A stretch of DNA of 64,000 nucleotides from Halopenitus salinus (GCF_042662125.1 NZ_JBHSXL010000002.1:248001-312000); one strand, 5' to 3'; shown: positions 7,808 through 16,147, counted from the stretch's first letter. A program made the numbers and translations. The notes: generated by a model from the sequence alone, not told the origin.

Positions 7808-8983
7808 ATGAGTCCACGACAGCAGACTGACCGTCCGGGGAGCGATGATGAGCGGACAGCACGGCGGATGGGTCACCGTCTCCTGATTCGGGGGCTGGCC
7901 CTCGCCGGCGCACTCCTGTTCGTGCAACCTGTAGCCGCCCATAGCGGCAGTACCCACGCCGGTACCCCACACTGGGCGTTTCTGGTGCTGATCCTGGGTG
8001 GGGGCGTGGTCATGGGGGGCAGTGCGTTTCTCGGACAGCGGGCGTGGAGTACCCGTCCGAAACGGACGCTCAGCGGGGTGTTGATCGGGCTTGGCGTGGC
8101 GCTCATTGGGACGATTGCGATCATCCAGATCCAGATCGAACCCGTCGGGACGACTCCGACGCTCCACGGGTGGTATCCGCCATTCGCCGTGGGTATGACT
8201 GCGTTGCTCACGACGGGGAGCCTGTTGCTCGGTGTCTGGCGATGGCCAACTCGTCCCGAATACAGTGCGCTCGGACTGGCACTCGGGATTTGGATAGGGT
8301 ATCCAGCCCTGATGCCGAACAGCGGATATCGGAACCCGCTCGGCTACCTGCTCGTGGTCGTCGTCCCGCTTCTCGTTGGCTACATCCTGTGGGTAGATGT
8401 GTGGCCCGTGATTCGGAGCGATGCCGTTGATCGGCTCGCTGGACGCGTGGGCGGTCTCGTCGCAACGATGTTCGGCGTGTTCTTCCTGTTCTCCGCGGGA
8501 CTGTTCACCGTGAACCCGGAACAGGGGGTAAACGGCCCGACAACCGCGTTCGTTACGACGGCGAGCTTTGCGAATCCGCTGGTTGTCTGGCCTGCTGTCG
8601 AATTCTATCTTCCGTCAATCCCGCTCGCAGGGGCGATGTCAGTCGGCACTGCATTGCTCATCGGCACGCTGGTCGGACTCATTGGACTGACTGTCTCGTT
8701 GATGACGGCGGTCTGGCAACGGAGCCTGGAACTGTCGTCGTCAGGCGGGATCCTCGGTGGCCTCGCAACGACGGGCGCGACGGCCTGTTGCTGCTGTGGG
8801 CCTGCGGTGTATGCGGTCGCGAGCGTGTTCTTCGGCGTCTCGGCGAGCCCACTCTACTGGGCGTTCATCGATCCGGCATCACCGCTCGGCGCGCTCTTTT
8901 TTGCAGCTGCCGTCATCCTCCTCGTCTGGAGTGCATCACGGTTTGCGGCCCGACTTGCTGAATCGGATGTGTGCCACATATGA
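7808..8983 (+). CDS. Multi-span membrane protein with CCCC motif
   Basis: 391 residues. A hydrophobic segment at about residues 27-45 ends in VAAHSG and looks like a cleavable signal; about nine further helices follow. Four consecutive cysteines (TACCCCGPAVYAV, residues 327-330) begin a late membrane helix, the same position type as the CC pairs in the three smaller neighbours. A Gly-Pro after the cysteines recalls MerT (CCLGP). It is the last gene of the plus-strand mercury operon, 46 bp after the previous stop. I do not recognise the family; soft-metal transport is inferred. Confidence 0.65.
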   Translation: MSPRQQTDRPGSDDERTARRMGHRLLIRGLALAGALLFVQPVAAHSGSTHAGTPHWAFLVLILGGGVVMGGSAFLGQRAWSTRPKRTLSGVLIGLGVALIGTIAIIQIQIEPVGTTPTLHGWYPPFAVGMTALLTTGSLLLGVWRWPTRPEYSALGLALGIWIGYPALMPNSGYRNPLGYLLVVVVPLLVGYILWVDVWPVIRSDAVDRLAGRVGGLVATMFGVFFLFSAGLFTVNPEQGVNGPTTAFVTTASFANPLVVWPAVEFYLPSIPLAGAMSVGTALLIGTLVGLIGLTVSLMTAVWQRSLELSSSGGILGGLATTGATACCCCGPAVYAVASVFFGVSASPLYWAFIDPASPLGALFFAAAVILLVWSASRFAARLAESDVCHI

Positions 8984-9070
8984 ACTGCAACGGCATCTCG
9001 ATAAGGTTCAAAATTATTTTATTTTGATAGGTCCGCTCGAATTCCCCTTGAGAGACGTTTCAGTCGGATT

Positions 9071-10237
9071 TCAGCTCATCGCCTCTTGGAACCGCTCACG
9101 CAGCGCGTCCTCACGCTCCTCGAACTGGTCGACCTTCTCCTGTAGATCGTCGCTGACGCGCTCGATGCTCGCGAGCGCCCGCTCGCCGGCGAGCGACGCC
9201 TGCGACCCGTCGTCGCCGTCTGGCTCCAGCTGCTCCTCGTAGGCTCGCTCGACGCGCTCGATGGTGCCCTCCGGGTTGAACAGGATGTCGTTGGCCGTGC
9301 GGACGTAGCCGTCCAGCGACGCGCCTTCCTTGCCCTGGAAGAAGTGGGTCAGCGCGTACGTCGCGCCGGAATGTAGCGTCCACATGTCGATCTCGACGGG
9401 GGTGGCCGCATTGGCCTTCGCATCGCTCGCGGCACGCTCGGCTAGGTAGTCCGCGAAGCCCAGCAAACTGTAGAACTCCGTGACGGTGAACGGCAGGTCC
9501 GAGAAGTCGAGTTCGATGTTCTTGGCGTCACGGATGAACTCGAGGAGGTCGTCGGCGACGAGTTCGACCTGTGCGAGGAGTTCCTCCCACCAGGTGCGGA
9601 AGTTCCGTACGTCGCCGACGTGCTTGATAACCTCCTTGTCGGTGAGCGACCGCATCGTATTCGAACAGTACCCATCCTGGGCGAATCCTTCCACGTAGAC
9701 GGCGTGCTCGCCGAAGAAGTCGTAGCCCGACGTGACGCCCATCGTGATCGGGTCCGATCGGCCGGGGAGGCGCACCTCGAGGCCGTCGAACATTATGTCC
9801 ATATGGACCTCGCCGCCGCCCCGGTAGCGCCGGATCTCGCCGAACATCACCTCGCCCAGCGGCGTCCCGTCGATGGTCTCCTCCCGGAGGACCTCCTCTA
9901 GCGGCCCGTAGACGTCGACCGGGTTGATGATCGAGTACGAGTCAGTCGGGATGTGAAATAGCGACTCCGCCTCGGTGTCCCCATCCGCTTCTGCTTGCAA
10001 CCGTGACGGCTCGACGATGGCGTTGAATCGCTCCGTTTCGACCCATTCGTCGCTGTACGGGTTGCGATACGCGACTGCTGTATCCACTGCCTGCGGGAGG
10101 TTTCGAATCGCCGCACTGAAGCTGATCGGTTCGGGACCACCGTGTTGCTCGGCGTACCAGTCGGGTAGTTCGGTGTCGGTTCGCCCATCGAGGCCTGCGA
10201 AGACCGTAGCTGTCTCTGGGTCTTTCATGGATTCCAT
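9071..10237 (-). CDS. DUF932-family plasmid/phage-type protein
   Basis: 388 residues from ATG 10237 (ATG 10228 and a longer GTG/ATG-rich extension are alternatives). The body fits the DUF932 family (phage/plasmid-like, TIGR03299): an N-terminal SYSIINPVDVYGPLEE segment, a central GVTSGYDFFGEHAVYVEGFA segment and a coiled-coil C-terminus (SDDLQEKVDQFEEREDALRE). DUF932 proteins are common on haloarchaeal plasmids and are of unknown biochemistry. A perfect 8-bp-arm hairpin element lies 27 bp upstream (10264-10286). It is separate from the mercury operon, with which it converges. Confidence 0.75.
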   Translation of the reverse strand: MESMKDPETATVFAGLDGRTDTELPDWYAEQHGGPEPISFSAAIRNLPQAVDTAVAYRNPYSDEWVETERFNAIVEPSRLQAEADGDTEAESLFHIPTDSYSIINPVDVYGPLEEVLREETIDGTPLGEVMFGEIRRYRGGGEVHMDIMFDGLEVRLPGRSDPITMGVTSGYDFFGEHAVYVEGFAQDGYCSNTMRSLTDKEVIKHVGDVRNFRTWWEELLAQVELVADDLLEFIRDAKNIELDFSDLPFTVTEFYSLLGFADYLAERAASDAKANAATPVEIDMWTLHSGATYALTHFFQGKEGASLDGYVRTANDILFNPEGTIERVERAYEEQLEPDGDDGSQASLAGERALASIERVSDDLQEKVDQFEEREDALRERFQEAMS

Positions 10238-10263
10238 TCCACAGGCGCAATGCGTTCCGAACC

Positions 10264-10295
10264 GCGCCTGCACCCATCGCAGGCGCAAAACAGAC
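10264..10295 (-). promoter_or_regulatory. Backbone hairpin promoter element, copy A (DUF932)
   Basis: Arms gcgcctgc (10264-10271) and gcaggcgc (10279-10286) pair perfectly over 8 bp around loop acccatc (coding strand GATGGGT). The T-rich box GTCTGTTTT lies immediately upstream on the coding strand. Copies D and F have the same loop but different arms. Confidence 0.7.
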
Positions 10296-10296
10296 G

Positions 10297-11997
10297 CTAC
10301 GTATCGTCGATATCTGGAGTTGTCCAGATTGAGGCGACGCGCTCGGCGAGATCTTGATTACGTTCCCTGATATTGTCCTCAGTCCAGCGTTCCAAATCCT
10401 CGAAATAGCTGTTCAGTTCGACGTGGCTTTCCATAAGCAGTTCTCGCTTCTCCGCGAACGGCCGATTTGAGAGCTCGGGATTGTACCCGCTGAGAGTCAA
10501 GTTACCTAGTGCGTGTAACCACTGGTCATGAATACGCTCCCACTCTTCGCCGAGCATATCCTTCCATTCGTCACCCCACTCGTTATCATCGATGGTCTGG
10601 GGCATCACATGCTCTATCGTTAATTCATCGTACTGTACTGGCTCTTGATGGCCGAACTGCTCTTCGAGCGTCCAGAGAATAAGCCACGTTTTCTTCTTAT
10701 CCCGGTTGTACATATCGAAGCGATTGATATTATCGAAGAGTTCTGCGTCATCAGGCCACCCTTGACTCTCCAGATAGGCGAACAGCGATTCTTTCTCGTT
10801 GCCATCTTCGATTGAGCGGGCCGCAATTGGGAACGTCCGATAGTACCCTCGGGTACTACGACCGCAGATGAATCGACGGAGCACGAAGCTCTCTAATCCG
10901 TGAAGGATGTCGAGGAGCGCGTCGAGGCTGAGATCATCGGAGTTCCATCGGTCAAGCAAATTCAGGATCAATTGGTGGGCAGTCCCGATTTCCAGATACT
11001 GGATGCGTTCTAGCGCATCCGTCAGCTCCTCACGGGGAGCTGTTCCAGGCCGATGGATCCAGAGGTACAGATCGGCATAGTACGATAGTTTGTCAACCAA
11101 TTCGTGGGGAGTCAGGTCTGCCGTTCGTTGCTTGAACTGATGATAGATCTCATTCTTCTGGACGTATTCACCGTTTCGCATCATGTAATCCCGATAGAAC
11201 TCGGTGAGATCGACCCCGGCATGACGGTCTGTTTCTTCGAATTTTTGCTCGAACGGCATCCAGTGATCGTCGTTGAACTGGTCCTGTTCGGTCAGAGACA
11301 GCTGCATAAAGACGTGATTCCGGATAAGATCCGATTCCTCAAGCTGGAGTCCACGCTCGTTTAACGTCTCAAAAATCGCATAGGGATTCTCATCTTCAGA
11401 CGTCGTAATCATCACCAGTGGAAGTTGCTGGATGATGATTTGTTTGAGCCGATCTAAAGTTTGTAGTTCGTCGTTGCCGTTGAGGTCGTCAATCCGTTCA
11501 TAGAGGAACTCGTAGCTGTTATAGATTGAAGTATCCGCCAAATCCCCATCCACAGACTCCTGTTCAACGATTGCGAAGAGGGCATCTCGGTCCTCAGCGC
11601 GGGAGACGACCTTGAATTTTTCTACCCCGTCTTTGAACTCGTCGATAAGATACTTCTTGTTGATCTCCTCAGCGAAGTTCGTGTACTGTTCGCCTCCAAC
11701 TTCCGCTGCGTAGTCGCGAATGGCGCTCAAAAACAACGTGAGCGAAATGAGGCGCTGCTGTCCGTCAATCACGAGATATTCGGGAACTGTCCCGGGTCGG
11801 TGGTTGCCGGGCATAACGACGAAGGTTCCGATGAAGTGTTCTTCCGAGATTGAATCTGCTTCTAAGAGGTTCTGGATATCAGACCAGAGAGCTTCTAATT
11901 CCTCTTGTCCCCACGAATAGTTCCGTTGGAATACTGGTATGACAAACTGCTTCTCGCCCGCAAATACGTTCTGGAGAAATTGATCTTCGGCGTCCAT
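10297..11997 (-). CDS. GmrSD-type restriction protein (DUF262 + DUF1524)
   Basis: 566 residues from ATG 11997. The N-terminal DUF262 (ParB/Srx-like nucleotide-binding) domain shows IPVFQRNYSWG at 20-30 and the hallmark DGQQR at 78-82. The C-terminal DUF1524 HNH-like nuclease shows ELTIEHVMPQ and HALGNLTLSGYNPELSN. Proteins fusing GmrS- and GmrD-like halves are type IV restriction enzymes that act on modified (for example glucosylated) DNA. Codon use is more AT-rich than in the flanking backbone genes, suggesting separate acquisition. No hairpin element is present; it stands alone, upstream of copy A. Confidence 0.88.
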   Translation of the reverse strand: MDAEDQFLQNVFAGEKQFVIPVFQRNYSWGQEELEALWSDIQNLLEADSISEEHFIGTFVVMPGNHRPGTVPEYLVIDGQQRLISLTLFLSAIRDYAAEVGGEQYTNFAEEINKKYLIDEFKDGVEKFKVVSRAEDRDALFAIVEQESVDGDLADTSIYNSYEFLYERIDDLNGNDELQTLDRLKQIIIQQLPLVMITTSEDENPYAIFETLNERGLQLEESDLIRNHVFMQLSLTEQDQFNDDHWMPFEQKFEETDRHAGVDLTEFYRDYMMRNGEYVQKNEIYHQFKQRTADLTPHELVDKLSYYADLYLWIHRPGTAPREELTDALERIQYLEIGTAHQLILNLLDRWNSDDLSLDALLDILHGLESFVLRRFICGRSTRGYYRTFPIAARSIEDGNEKESLFAYLESQGWPDDAELFDNINRFDMYNRDKKKTWLILWTLEEQFGHQEPVQYDELTIEHVMPQTIDDNEWGDEWKDMLGEEWERIHDQWLHALGNLTLSGYNPELSNRPFAEKRELLMESHVELNSYFEDLERWTEDNIRERNQDLAERVASIWTTPDIDDT

Positions 11998-12099
11998 TCG
12001 TGAATCTATGATAACCACCTAATGCGAATCTCATAAACATAAGGGAAGTCACCGGATAGAATCGTCCTACACCGCCGTGATTCAGTCCTCTGTAGAGGT

Positions 12100-12243
12100 C
12101 TACGGCTCGGAGGCTGAATATATGCATTCTTGATCTGCCGTTTCGATCACCTGAAGCAACAACGCCCACCGATTCGCGATTGCATCGTCTCGGGCCTTGG
12201 GCGCCCTTCCCGAACGCGAAAACACCACCTCATTAACTGACAT
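12100..12243 (-). CDS. Small hypothetical protein or gene fragment
   Basis: 47 residues from ATG 12243 with plausible haloarchaeal coding bias. Its core reads RAPKARDDAIANRWALLLQV. The open frame continues upstream without a start (HPSAKKSITTYSRV), resembling the QPSAKKSVDDFVRWV segment of the zinc-finger protein at 12802, so this may be the tail of a decayed relative. I do not recognise a family. The rest of the 340-bp gap between the DUF262 gene and the gene at 12339 holds no other supported feature. Confidence 0.35.
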   Translation of the reverse strand: MSVNEVVFSRSGRAPKARDDAIANRWALLLQVIETADQECIYSASEP

Positions 12244-12338
12244 CACCCCTCGGACCCGGGAATAGGTGGTAATCGACTTCTTCGCTGATGGATGCAACGA
12301 ACTTCGCAAAAGGCAGTTGGATGGCCTGTTGTCAGCGA

Positions 12339-12728
12339 CTACTCCCGTTCTTCGAGGACGATTCGCCTTGCCTCAGCTACCAGTCCGTGGGCATCAGCCA
12401 TCGCTTTAGCATCAAGAGCGACGGCGGCCCCAACACCATCCTCAAGGACGAAGTTCATCTCAATAACGTTCTCGAAGCACTGCACCAAGCAGGTGAGCTT
12501 TCCGTGGTCTCCCGAATAGGTGTCTTCATAGATTGGAGCAGTTAATGATTCCATCCGAGAATCGTCGATTGCAGATTCAATCTCCCCGGTAGTATATTTC
12601 TCAGCGACATCATCCCTTAGATAGACGATCTCGTAGGAATTCTCCTCGTATTTCACGATACTACGAAGGTGTCCATCCGTTCGTTGCTCGAAAAAGTTCT
12701 CGAGACGAGTGGCCATCCTTGTCGCCAT
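12339..12728 (-). CDS. DUF7522-like small haloarchaeal protein
   Basis: 129 residues from ATG 12728; an alternative ATG at 12716 lies four codons in. The sequence DGHLRSIVKYEENSYEIVYL followed by RDDVAEKY, and later CLVQCFENVIEMNF, matches my recollection of a widespread haloarchaeal family of unknown function (DUF7522). The longer upstream frame to 12935 is rejected because it overlaps the neighbouring gene and reads as low-quality sequence. Monocistronic; it ends next to the small ORF at 12100. Confidence 0.6.
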   Translation of the reverse strand: MATRMATRLENFFEQRTDGHLRSIVKYEENSYEIVYLRDDVAEKYTTGEIESAIDDSRMESLTAPIYEDTYSGDHGKLTCLVQCFENVIEMNFVLEDGVGAAVALDAKAMADAHGLVAEARRIVLEERE

Positions 12729-12801
12729 ATTACCATCTCTCGTCTCTTTCACTATATGTGTACGGCAAAGAACCCGGCGTAATATTTCAAATGCTCGACT
12801 T

Positions 12802-13344
12802 CTAGGGGTCAGTACTCCGCTGACGACGGACCTGTTCGGGATTTGGAACCCAGGGATGTGCGTTCCAGCAATGCCGGGCGTGGCTTTGCGGTGAGTCGAA
12901 CTCTCTACAACAGGATCCACACACGTAATTGGCATCGGGCCAGGGCTCGCTGACGAACATCGCTGTCACCGTCGTCGCTACCGGCTCGGGAGCTTCGCTC
13001 CGCGTGACGTACTTGTAGCCGATAACCGTCCGTTGGCCCATCGCTGTTCGGGCGACCTCGGCGGGCTTCTCCTCGGGGAGATACACCCAGCGAACGAAGT
13101 CGTCGACCGATTTCTTGGCTGAGGGCTGGAGGATGAACCATCGCTCGTGGTCATCTCGGAACAGGTAGCGTTCGGTCCCCCTGTTTTGGAGGTATATTGG
13201 GTCACCCCTGCCGGGGACGAGCTGCAGTCCGAGCGACGGCGATACCGGTTTCAACAGCTGGTCGACGACCGATGGGTCGTCATCTGTCCGGCTCTCCGAA
13301 TCAGCCTCCGCTACGAATTCATCGAGACTGGCATTCGTGGTCAC
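12802..13344 (-). CDS. Backbone protein with C-terminal C2H2-like zinc finger
   Basis: 180 residues. The GTG start at 13344 is preferred: it overlaps the previous stop as GTGA and is preceded by a strong Shine-Dalgarno (GGGAGGTGG). The C-terminus has a zinc-finger-like unit (YVCGSCCREF, then HARHCWNAH). The N-terminal part (residues about 40-120) is unrecognised, with WFILQPSAKKSVDDFVRWVY as its best-defined segment. It is the last gene of the overlapping HNH/DUF6166/Mom-like operon. A DNA-binding role is possible; no function is claimed. Confidence 0.65.
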   Translation of the reverse strand: MTTNASLDEFVAEADSESRTDDDPSVVDQLLKPVSPSLGLQLVPGRGDPIYLQNRGTERYLFRDDHERWFILQPSAKKSVDDFVRWVYLPEEKPAEVARTAMGQRTVIGYKYVTRSEAPEPVATTVTAMFVSEPWPDANYVCGSCCREFDSPQSHARHCWNAHPWVPNPEQVRRQRSTDP

Positions 13345-14006
13345 GGGGACCACCTCCCGAGGGAGGCCTGTTCCCGGTTGGACTTAGTTGGGACTTCGCA
13401 GAGAAACCGCCACTTCGGCTGCTCTCGGATCTGCTTATCGGGGCGATTTCCCGCTTGGCTGGGGTCTGTTTTACCGGCACAGTGCCAGCCCTTGTCTCTG
13501 AGCGCTTTGATCATCGAGCCGTCGAAGTCGGCCCGCACGAACGTCAGCAGGAGCCGAACGCCTCGTCGCCGGCCGTGCCGACGCACGAACCGCTCCATCG
13601 ACCGGGCGAGGGCGGCAGAGGCGAGATTGGGGAAATCGACGCCGATGCAAATCCGTGCCGCCTCGACGATCTCGTCGCCCTCGTATCGCGTCCCGTCGTA
13701 CTCCAGCGAGCGAATCAGCGGATAGCGCCACGTAATCGCACCTAGTAGCTGGTCCTGGTAACAGAGTCCGTGATGGACGAGATTCGTCCGGGGGACATCG
13801 TCCATATAGGAGTGATGTGCTTCGTAGATCGCGCCGCCGACGTGGCGCGGGATCGATTCGATATGGACGCGCTCTGCGAACCGCAAACCGAGCGGCGCCG
13901 TGACCGGCTGGCCTTCCCGATGGATGGGACACGAACACCCCTCGGGGGTAGGCGTATACTGGAAGCCGGTACTCCGTATTTGGTCTAGAGAGTGTGTTTG
14001 GGTCAC
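13341..14006 (-). CDS. Mom-like (GNAT-fold) putative DNA adenine modification protein
   Basis: 221 residues, GTG start at 14006 overlapping the upstream stop as GTGA. The pattern fits the phage Mu Mom family (methylcarbamoylation of adenine): an N-terminal AHHSYMDDVP segment, then GLCYQDQLLGAITWRYP like the acyl-CoA-fold strand, ICIGVDFPNLASAALARSME (the N..S helix of Mom), and FVRADFDGSMIKALRDKGWH near residues 165-185. The family match is from memory of the motif layout, so confidence is moderate; a generic GNAT acetyltransferase is the alternative. It lies with an HNH protein and a DUF6166 protein in one overlapping operon. Confidence 0.5.
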   Translation of the reverse strand: MTQTHSLDQIRSTGFQYTPTPEGCSCPIHREGQPVTAPLGLRFAERVHIESIPRHVGGAIYEAHHSYMDDVPRTNLVHHGLCYQDQLLGAITWRYPLIRSLEYDGTRYEGDEIVEAARICIGVDFPNLASAALARSMERFVRRHGRRRGVRLLLTFVRADFDGSMIKALRDKGWHCAGKTDPSQAGNRPDKQIREQPKWRFLCEVPTKSNREQASLGRWSP

Positions 14007-14134
14007 GAGTCGGTGTCGTCGATGCGCTCCTGTCGGTCGTTGTATCGCTCCAGTTCGCGCCCGATTTTCTCGAGCGCCTCGACACCACGTTCGAGGAGCC
14101 GGTGGGTGGCTCGCGCCAGTCGAAGCGTCTCCAT
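14003..14134 (-). CDS. 43-residue helical protein inside an overlapping operon
   Basis: Reads METLRLARATHRLLERGVEA and continues as one charged amphipathic helix to IDDTDS. Its ATG (14134) overlaps the DUF6166 stop by one base (TGATG), and its stop overlaps the next start (GTGA). This double coupling is the main evidence that it is a real gene despite its size. It could be a small coiled-coil partner of a neighbour. No family is recognised. Confidence 0.55.
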   Translation of the reverse strand: METLRLARATHRLLERGVEALEKIGRELERYNDRQERIDDTDS

Positions 14135-14751
14135 CAGTGCCTCCCCTCCGGGGGTTCGATGAGGTCGTTGCTCTCTTCGGCGAGTTCCCGGATTACCCGT
14201 TCTACGTCAGCATCCTCGGCAACCGTCCGATGTACGAGCGGGGCAGGATATGCACGGTCGCCCTGGCTGCAGAGAACGACCAGCCACTCGTCGCTTCCAT
14301 CCCCGAGTACGATGTAGTGGTCGCGATCAGCGCGCTGGAAGACCCGCCGATCCGGGCGAGAGACGGCTCGCCAGTTCTCGGGGAGCGTCGGCGACGGCCG
14401 TCCGCCGTCGGGGAGTGCGACGACGTCGTCGGTGATTGCCGCCATCGCGGCGTCGATCTCCTCGTCGGTGAGGTGCCAGCACGCCGCTGCACCGTCGCAC
14501 TCCAGCTGCGAGACCACTTGATTCCGGAACGCGATGTAGTGCTCACGAGCGAACTGCTCATCGTCGTAGTAGTCGAGAAGGAGCGCGCACGCGAGCTGGG
14601 CGGGCCCGCTGCCTCGATACCCGACCTCGAAGCCGCTGGGACTGTGGTTGACGAGATCGAGACTGCGGTCGGGTGTGAGCTCTGTGTCCTCGGGACGACG
14701 AGTGACAACCAGATCTCCACGTCGACGTCGGCCGACGTACGCCGTCGTCAT
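14134..14751 (-). CDS. DUF6166-family protein
   Basis: 205 residues from ATG 14751, which overlaps the stop of the HNH gene by 4 bp. The segment RSLDLVNHSPSGFEVGYRGS leading into GPAQLACALLLDYYDD is the DUF6166 hallmark, a family carried on many plasmids, phages and haloarchaeal elements, of unknown function. The C-terminal half (HYIVLGDGSDEWLVVLCSQG and beyond) is a separate beta-rich region. A truncated relative occurs at 15915. Operon order is HNH, DUF6166, 43-aa protein, Mom-like, zinc finger. Confidence 0.72.
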   Translation of the reverse strand: MTTAYVGRRRRGDLVVTRRPEDTELTPDRSLDLVNHSPSGFEVGYRGSGPAQLACALLLDYYDDEQFAREHYIAFRNQVVSQLECDGAAACWHLTDEEIDAAMAAITDDVVALPDGGRPSPTLPENWRAVSRPDRRVFQRADRDHYIVLGDGSDEWLVVLCSQGDRAYPAPLVHRTVAEDADVERVIRELAEESNDLIEPPEGRH

Positions 14752-15233
14752 TTGAATCGCCCCCGTTCGTCCCGCTCGCGATTGGACACGTCCCACTCGT
14801 GGTCTGTTGGTTTAATCTCGGACCCGAAGCCGTGTCGTTCGGCGTGTTCGGTGCGACTGAGGAGTTCGAGGTTTTCTGGTCTGTTGTCCCACCTGACACC
14901 ATTCTTATGATGAACGTGCTTGTCCGCGACGGCGTCGAACCCGCGCTCTGCCACCATTACGAGTCGGTGGATACCGACCGAGTCTGTCGTCCCACGATAG
15001 TTTGTGGCACAGATGACGTAACCACGGTCGGTGAACACGGCGGGATGCCGTCGACGGTTCGGGGCCGCCTCACGTGCGTCTCGACGAGGAATGTCGAACT
15101 TCTGCATCCACTTATGCACCGTCGGTTGCGTACAGTCGAGCTTATCTGCGATCTCGTTCGTACTCAGCTCCTGTTCCCAGTAGAGTTCGTAGAGGAGCGA
15201 TTCGTCTCGCCAGGGGTACTCTGAATCGGTCAT
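14748..15233 (-). CDS. HNH endonuclease with N-terminal helix-turn-helix
   Basis: 161 residues from ATG 15233. The N-terminal sequence YELYWEQELSTNEIADKLDC followed by TQPTVHKWMQKFDIPRR is a helix-turn-helix. The C-terminal part holds an HNH_3-type nuclease: HRLVMVAERG, HVHHKNGVRWDNRPENLELL, RTEHAERHG. Such proteins are phage or element homing/packaging-type endonucleases. It starts the overlapping operon and has a hairpin promoter element 24 bp upstream. Confidence 0.8.
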   Translation of the reverse strand: MTDSEYPWRDESLLYELYWEQELSTNEIADKLDCTQPTVHKWMQKFDIPRRDAREAAPNRRRHPAVFTDRGYVICATNYRGTTDSVGIHRLVMVAERGFDAVADKHVHHKNGVRWDNRPENLELLSRTEHAERHGFGSEIKPTDHEWDVSNRERDERGRFK

Positions 15234-15256
15234 GGCTCGGTAACGGGGAGTGGCTT

Positions 15257-15286
15257 CCCCCGCGCCCCTCTCGGGGGCAATAAACA
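15257..15286 (-). promoter_or_regulatory. Backbone hairpin promoter element, copy B (HNH operon)
   Basis: Arms cccccg (15257-15262) and cggggg (15272-15277) with a loop that reads GAGAGGGGCG on the coding strand; GTGTTTATTG lies directly upstream as TATA-like box. The hairpin ends 24 bp before ATG 15233, and no Shine-Dalgarno is seen. Confidence 0.68.
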
Positions 15287-15360
15287 CTACCGAGCGGAAT
15301 CGTACTTGAATCTCAGATCCAGTTCGTCACCGACCCGAGCAGGTCTGCAGACAGCGTGAG

Positions 15361-15624
15361 TTACGGTGGGAGGTGACGGTCGTAGATATTCCGCCGATGC
15401 CCGACCGCCTCGACGATGAGGACATCCTCGTCTCGGTCCCACGTGATGATCGCACGGTAGTCACCGGCACGAAGCTTGTAGTACGGGTAGCCGGTGAGCT
15501 TTTCGAGTCGGTGGGAGGTCCAGTCTTTCGCCTCGTCGAGTTTCTTCACCAACCGCTCTTGCGCTTCCGATTCGAGTCCCTCTAGCAAATCGAGTGCTTT
15601 CGGTGTCCACTCGACCTCAGTCAT
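15361..15624 (-). CDS. RelE/ParE-family toxin
   Basis: 87 residues. Typical RelE fold sequence: VEWTPKALDLLEGLESEAQE, then KLTGYPYYKLRAGDYRAIIT and VEAVGHRRNIYDR at the C-terminus. RelE toxins cleave mRNA on the ribosome; ParE relatives target gyrase. The conserved basic residues (Arg in RAGDYRAI, His/Arg in GHRRNIY) favour RelE. The start overlaps the antitoxin stop by 8 bp, as usual for antitoxin-first pairs. Confidence 0.88.
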   Translation of the reverse strand: MTEVEWTPKALDLLEGLESEAQERLVKKLDEAKDWTSHRLEKLTGYPYYKLRAGDYRAIITWDRDEDVLIVEAVGHRRNIYDRHLPP

Positions 15625-15895
15625 CGATGCCTAGCCGGTCCTTCACGTCGTCCTGCGACACCGTCTCGCCCTGCTCCCGCTGCTCGCGGCTCTCGGCCAG
15701 ATGCTCCAGCGCTTCCTCGGACAGCTGCGTTGGCGGGTTGACAGCGTCCCGAAGCGCGTCGCGGATGAACTCGGATTTGTTCGCGTAGCCACGCTCCTCC
15801 CAGACGTCGTCGACCTGTGCCAGCAGCGACTGTGGCACCCGGACGTTGATTTTCTCCATTTCACCGTCGCCGCCGGCGTCGCTGTCAGTGCTCAT
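15617..15895 (-). CDS. Ribbon-helix-helix antitoxin partner of RelE
   Basis: 92 residues. The N-terminal EKINVRVPQSLLAQVDDVWE followed by GYANKSEFIRDALRDAV is a ribbon-helix-helix DNA-binding domain. The acidic C-terminus (about 55-92) would wrap the toxin. A perfect 7-bp inverted repeat lies 5 bp upstream of the start and is the likely autoregulatory operator. The pair abuts, and may have inserted into, a second DUF6166 gene. Confidence 0.87.
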   Translation of the reverse strand: MSTDSDAGGDGEMEKINVRVPQSLLAQVDDVWEERGYANKSEFIRDALRDAVNPPTQLSEEALEHLAESREQREQGETVSQDDVKDRLGIDD

Positions 15896-15900
15896 ATGCT

Positions 15901-15918
15901 GTGATACGCCTGTATCAC
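15901..15918. promoter_or_regulatory. Operator of the RHH/RelE pair
   Basis: gtgatac-gcct-gtatcac is a perfect inverted repeat immediately upstream of the antitoxin start (15895), the expected place for an RHH autorepressor. It also overlaps the stop codon of the truncated DUF6166 gene. Confidence 0.65.
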
Positions 15919-16124
15919 GTAAGTAGCTTCGGTTGGATACGCAGACTGTGATTGACGAGGTCCAGACTGCGCTCGAGGGAGAGTCGACGATGCTCCGAGA
16001 GGTTCAGGACGACGGCTTGGCCGTCGACGCGGAAGCCGACGTATTCGACTGCGTCTCGGTGAGCCTGACCTGGCGATGCGACTGGAACCGATTCCGAACT
16101 GGCCATAGGTACATTCCCGTTCAT
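15915..16124 (-). pseudogene. Truncated DUF6166-family gene
   Basis: 69 residues from ATG 16124. The tail RLSLERSLDLVNHSLRIQPK matches the start of the DUF6166 core of the gene at 14134 (RSLDLVNHSPSGFE), but the rest of the domain is missing: the frame stops at 15915, inside the operator of the RelE/RHH pair. The gene keeps a hairpin promoter element 24 bp upstream. Most likely a paralogue truncated when the toxin-antitoxin cassette arrived. Confidence 0.55.
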
Positions 16125-16147
16125 CGTTGCTCGCGGGCGGTTCGGTG

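Noticed and set aside
7749..7811. 20-codon frame (MCRMSGFGFQTDDTLVTLYQ) between two membrane-protein genes
   Set aside because: Very short, overlaps the previous gene, no coupling or motif.
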